DNA of 16,587 nucleotides from Verrucomicrobia bacterium UBA7008 (GTDB taxonomy: Bacteria; Verrucomicrobiota; Kiritimatiellia; RFP12; UBA1067). The position numbers and the translations under genes are program-made. Shown in pieces: positions 13,858 to 16,587 of the stretch (position 1 is its first letter; each line of letters starts with the position of its first letter). The stretch spans positions 1-16,587 of the forward strand of contig DJXI01000080.1 in the NCBI GenBank assembly GCA_002449695.1. Reading direction: 5' to 3'. The notes beneath the pieces are model-generated. The model worked only from the letters and a program-made list of their open reading frames with translations, searched no databases and was not told the DNA's origin.

Positions 13858-14583
13858 ATGGCGAATTTCTTCCGCATGATCCTGGGTCTCGCGCTGCTGC
13901 CCGCCTGCTGGGGGGCGGGGCGCACGCTCATGGACGCGGTCGTCGCGGCGGCGGGCGGCGCGGACGCCTTCAGCGTCGAGACTTTTTCGCTGCTGGGCGG
14001 CATGGCGGCGTTTGTCCTGTGCTGGCTCGCGATCCCGCACCCCGTGCGCACGTACGTGCTCGGCCACGAGCTGACGCACGCGCTCTGGGGGCTCGCGTTC
14101 GGCGCGGTGCCGACGAAGGTGCGCGTGACCGAGCGCGGCGGCAGCGTGGAGCTGACGAAGTCGAACCTGCTCATCACGCTCGCGCCCTACTTTTTCCCAT
14201 TCTACACGTTCATCGTGATCATCGCCGCGCTCGTCACCTCCGCGTTCGTCCGCCCGCTGCCGTTCCTGCCGCTGTGGATGGCGCTGATCGGCTTCACCTG
14301 GGCCTTCCACGTCCTCTTCACGCTCGAGACGCTGACGGAGCAGCAGCCCGACGTGAAGCTCTACGGCCGCATCTTCTCGTGGGCGTTCATCTTCCTCGCC
14401 AACGTCGCGCTCGTGCTCGTCTGGCTCGCGGTCACGACGTCGCTGACGTTCGCCGCGCTCGGGGGCCTGCTCGCGTCGCGTCTCGTCTCGGCCTACGTCG
14501 GCACGGGCCTCTTCCTCTTCAAGGGCGCGCGGTGGCTCGCGCGGTTCGTCGCCGGATTCTTCTCGCACGGGGAGGGCGCCTGA
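13858..14583 (+). CDS. Multispanning membrane protein with HExxH (M50-like) motif
   Basis: This 241-residue protein has about six hydrophobic segments. HELTH (H70, E71, H74) lies at the membrane-proximal end of a helix in the context VLGHELTHALWGLAFG, as in M50 intramembrane metalloproteases. An M50 protease also needs a distal Asp ligand, usually in a NxxPxxPxDG-type motif. No such motif is obvious here, so either another residue is used or the protein is not an active protease. I cannot name a substrate. Its ATG is 2 bases after the ftsB-like stop, and its stop shares a base with the lgt start (TGATG), so it is firmly part of this operon. Envelope function is inferred from those neighbours. 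Confidence 0.75.
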   Translation: MANFFRMILGLALLPACWGAGRTLMDAVVAAAGGADAFSVETFSLLGGMAAFVLCWLAIPHPVRTYVLGHELTHALWGLAFGAVPTKVRVTERGGSVELTKSNLLITLAPYFFPFYTFIVIIAALVTSAFVRPLPFLPLWMALIGFTWAFHVLFTLETLTEQQPDVKLYGRIFSWAFIFLANVALVLVWLAVTTSLTFAALGGLLASRLVSAYVGTGLFLFKGARWLARFVAGFFSHGEGA

Positions 14584-15362
14584 TGCATCCCGATCTGATC
14601 GACCTCGGCTTTCTCCACCTCAAGACGTACGGCGCGTGCATGGCCGTCGGCTTCCTCCTCTGCTGGACGCTCATCGAAAAGCTCTCCGGCCGCAAGGACC
14701 TCTCGAACCTCCTGATGACGCTGATGATCGGCGGCGTCGCCGGCAGCCGCCTCGCCTACGTCATCGAGCACTGGCGCGCCGAATTCGCCGCGCACCCGCT
14801 GGAGGTGATCCGCGTCGACCGCGGCGGGCTGATGTTCTACGGCGGCCTCATCCTCTCCGTCGCCCTCTTCTTCCTGTGGTGCGCGCTGAAGCGCGAACGG
14901 CCGCTCGCGCTCGCCGATCTCTTCTGCACCGCCCTCCCGCTCGGCCACGCGTGCGGGCGCATCGGCTGCTTCTTCTACGGCTGCTGCTACGGGCGGCTGT
15001 CCGACTCCGCCCTCGCCGTGCGCTTCCCGCGCCTCTCGCCCGCCTGGTACGAACAGTTCCACGCGGGACTCATCGACGCGTCGGCCCCCGCATCGCTGCC
15101 GGTCCTGCCGACGCAGCTCTTCGAGGCCGCCGCGCTTCTCGTCCTCTTCGCCGCGCTCCTCGCGCTCTACCGCCGCCACCGGCGCGGCACGGCGGGCGCG
15201 TACTTCATCGGCTACGCGGTCATCCGCTTCTTTCTCGAATATCTGCGCGGCGATCCGCGCGCCGTCGTGCTGGGGCTGAGCATCTCGCAGGCGATCTCGC
15301 TCGGGATGGCGCTCCTCGGCGGCGTCTTCCTCGCCGTCTCGTTCCGGAAACCGCGGTCATGA
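14583..15362 (+). CDS. lgt: Prolipoprotein diacylglyceryl transferase
   Basis: This 259-residue inner-membrane enzyme moves the diacylglyceryl group of phosphatidylglycerol to the lipobox Cys of prolipoproteins. Family motifs are RGGLMFYGG (80-88), the H122 to G137 block with the essential Arg of the Lgt signature at R126, PTQLFEA in the C-terminal half, and RFFLEYLRGD near the end. The signature block reads GRIGCFFYGCCYG, with Cys where E. coli has Asn, a variant common outside proteobacteria. Seven hydrophobic segments are plausible. The start overlaps the preceding gene (TGATG) and the stop overlaps holA (ATGA). No lspA or lnt is in the window. Confidence 0.95.
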   Translation: MHPDLIDLGFLHLKTYGACMAVGFLLCWTLIEKLSGRKDLSNLLMTLMIGGVAGSRLAYVIEHWRAEFAAHPLEVIRVDRGGLMFYGGLILSVALFFLWCALKRERPLALADLFCTALPLGHACGRIGCFFYGCCYGRLSDSALAVRFPRLSPAWYEQFHAGLIDASAPASLPVLPTQLFEAAALLVLFAALLALYRRHRRGTAGAYFIGYAVIRFFLEYLRGDPRAVVLGLSISQAISLGMALLGGVFLAVSFRKPRS

Positions 15363-16369
15363 ACGTGCACGTCATCATCGGCGAGGACGACTTCCTTGTG
15401 TCGGAAACCGCGCAGAAGCTGATCGGCGGCGCGTCGGGCACGGCGCTGGAGGTGATCGATTCCGTCAATTCGACGAACGCGGAGCTCCAGCTCGCCGACC
15501 TGCGCGAGGCGGAGGCGAGCTACCGCACGCCGCCGTTCCTCGATCCCGTGAAGGTGACGTGGTGGAAGAACGTCCGCTTCCTGCCGCAGGCGGGCGGCAA
15601 GGGGCCGTCCGAGGAGGTCAAGGCGCGGCTCGAGGATTTCGCCGCCTTCCTCGCGGCGCATCCGCTGCCCGACAGCCAGCGCTTCATCCTCTCCGGCCCG
15701 AAGCTGCTCGCGACCTCCGTCTTTGCCAAGCGGCTCAAGGGCGTCGCCGAGCTCGCGGTCTTCGCGGCCGGCAAGCCGTGGGAGCAGGCGCGCGCGGCCG
15801 TCGTGCGCGTGATCGACTGGGCGGCGGAGATGAACCTGAAGTTCGACCGCGGCGTCGCGGAGGCGTTCGTCGCGCGCGTCGGGACGGACACGCGCTCGCT
15901 CAAGGGCGAGCTCGGCAAGATGCGCGACTATCTCGGCCCGGACCGCCACACGATCACCGCCGCCGACGTCGCCGACGTGACGTCGCCGGGCATCGGCGTG
16001 GAGCCGACCGTCTGGGAGGTGACGGACGCGCTCGGCGAACGCAACGTCGAGAAGGTCGTCGCCGCCGTGCGCCGCTTCGAGGAGGAGAGCGGGTTCGCCG
16101 TCTTCATGACGACGGTGGTGGAGAAGTTCTTCCGGCAGCTCGTCGTGCTGAAGGACGCCGAGGCGCGCGGCGCTTTTGCCGCGGCGACGGAGGGCCTCGC
16201 GCCGTTCGCCGTGCGGAAGAACCAGGCCTTCCTGCGCAACTGGACGCTGCGCGAGCTGCGCATCGCGCGCGCGCGGTTCCTTCAGCTGCGCGAACGGTGC
16301 GTCTCGTCGGCGGGCAGCGCCGACGTGCTCGTGCTGACCGAGCTCGTCCGCACCTGCACCGGTCGCTGA
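15359..16369 (+). CDS. holA: DNA polymerase III subunit delta (clamp loader)
   Basis: This 336-residue cytoplasmic protein is the delta subunit, which opens the beta clamp in the clamp-loader complex. It starts with the family pattern MNVHVIIGEDDFLVSETAQKL, has the LSGPKLLATSVFAKRLKG segment at about 115-130 and WAAEMNLKFDRGVAEAFVARVGTDTRSLKGELGKM in the second third. The C-terminal collar domain shows helical VWEVTDALGERNVEKV and TVVEKFFRQLVVLKDA segments. The length fits the family (about 340). The delta subunit has a degenerate P-loop, and no Walker motif is seen here either. ATG at 15359 overlaps the lgt stop by 4 bases (ATGA). It is last in the operon, before a terminator. Confidence 0.9.
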   Translation: MNVHVIIGEDDFLVSETAQKLIGGASGTALEVIDSVNSTNAELQLADLREAEASYRTPPFLDPVKVTWWKNVRFLPQAGGKGPSEEVKARLEDFAAFLAAHPLPDSQRFILSGPKLLATSVFAKRLKGVAELAVFAAGKPWEQARAAVVRVIDWAAEMNLKFDRGVAEAFVARVGTDTRSLKGELGKMRDYLGPDRHTITAADVADVTSPGIGVEPTVWEVTDALGERNVEKVVAAVRRFEEESGFAVFMTTVVEKFFRQLVVLKDAEARGAFAAATEGLAPFAVRKNQAFLRNWTLRELRIARARFLQLRERCVSSAGSADVLVLTELVRTCTGR

Positions 16370-16376
16370 CCCGCGC

Positions 16377-16417
16377 CGCGGGCGCCAAAAGGGGGGTTGT
16401 CGGGGCCCGCGCATTTT
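16377..16417 (+). terminator. Candidate terminator after holA, overlapping the next promoter
   Basis: CGCGGGC (16377-16383) pairs with GCCCGCG (16405-16411) around a 21-base loop, followed by CATTTT. The long loop makes it a moderate candidate. As at 6461-6505, the -35 box of the next gene is in the loop and the T-tract is next to its -10 box. Confidence 0.45.
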
Positions 16418-16425
16418 GGTAAAAT
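16397..16425 (+). promoter_or_regulatory. Promoter of the arabinofuranosidase gene
   Basis: TTGTCG (16397-16402), a 17-base spacer and TAAAAT (16420-16425). The -10 ends 7 bases before ATG at 16433, which predicts a transcript starting at the start codon. The block GCGCATTTTGGTAAAAT is close to the one at 6488-6505. Confidence 0.7.
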
Positions 16426-16432
16426 GCCCGAC

Positions 16433-16587
16433 ATGAAAAAATTGACTCTTCTTGCTGCTGTCGGCGCGTGCGCGTCGCTTGTCGGAGCCGCTTCGGAACC
16501 GGCTGAAACCGTCACCGTCACGCTGGGCGACGCCCGGGACGGCCACGCCGTCCCGTCAAGCCTGTGGGGCATCTTCTTCGAGGACAT
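16433..16587 (+). CDS. Secreted alpha-L-arabinofuranosidase, GH51-like (3'-truncated)
   Basis: Only the first 51 residues are in the window. They show a signal peptide (MKKLTLLAAVGACASLVGAAS, likely cut after GAA or GAAS) and then a strand leading to HAVPSSLWGIFFEDI. The LWGIFFEDI block is the typical N-terminal signature of GH51 arabinofuranosidases, which remove arabinose side chains from arabinan, arabinoxylan or arabinogalactan. With so little sequence, the family is probable and the exact substrate unknown. No Shine-Dalgarno precedes ATG at 16433, and the promoter spacing predicts a leaderless mRNA. An in-frame ATG at 16424 overlaps the -10 box and is rejected. A secreted glycosidase fits the galactose module earlier in the window, as plant polysaccharide use. 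Confidence 0.75.
   Translation, partial: MKKLTLLAAVGACASLVGAASEPAETVTVTLGDARDGHAVPSSLWGIFFED

Overview
This window comes from a GC-rich bacterial chromosome and is almost fully coding. No gap between genes exceeds about 150 bases, and I see no rRNA, tRNA, CRISPR array or insertion sequence. The gene content suggests a member of the PVC group, most likely an uncultured Kiritimatiellota/Verrucomicrobiota-type bacterium. The hints are a DUF2723 glycosyltransferase with TPRs, a FecR-like exported protein, a secreted GH51 arabinofuranosidase and an FHS sugar transporter. That placement is inference, because no phylogenetic marker was compared. Two envelopes are implied by the envelope chaperone and Lgt.

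Region 1 (1-2717) looks accessory. A large exported protein, truncated by the left edge, ends in a cysteine-hydrolase (NlpC/P60-like) domain. It overlaps by 8 bases a small gene for an exported protein of unknown family. The size, overlap and export signal fit a peptidoglycan-hydrolase effector with a periplasmic immunity protein. A membrane-anchored DUF1287 protein follows, which carries a second Cys/His hydrolase signature. The effector's C-terminus and the small gene are visibly poorer in G+C than the rest of the window.

Region 2 (2755-6449) is a terminator running directly into an extended -10 promoter, then a 1200-residue DUF2723 membrane glycosyltransferase with TPRs. Its N-terminal third carries a segment of unlike codon use and inverted repeats that may be an in-frame palindromic insertion.

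Region 3 (6461-9081) is a galactose module: a sigma70 promoter, an FHS-family sugar/proton symporter and galactokinase.

Region 4 (9124-12982) is an envelope and housekeeping run: a FecR-like acidic exported protein, a PpiD/SurA-like chaperone, dUTPase and peptide deformylase. The last three are tightly coupled. A bidirectional terminator separates it from a convergent gene for a small protein with a Lys/Ala-rich tail and an E-set (CBM48-like) domain.

Region 5 (13546-16369) is a compact operon: an FtsB/DivIC-like division protein, an HExxH membrane protein, Lgt and the DNA polymerase III delta subunit, with 2-base spacing and then overlapping starts. It ends in a terminator-promoter element that launches a GH51 arabinofuranosidase cut by the right edge.

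Two regulatory patterns recur. Terminator T-tracts run directly into the next gene's -10 box. Two genes, the ftsB-like gene and the GH51 gene, have exactly 7 bases between the -10 box and ATG and no Shine-Dalgarno, which predicts leaderless mRNAs.
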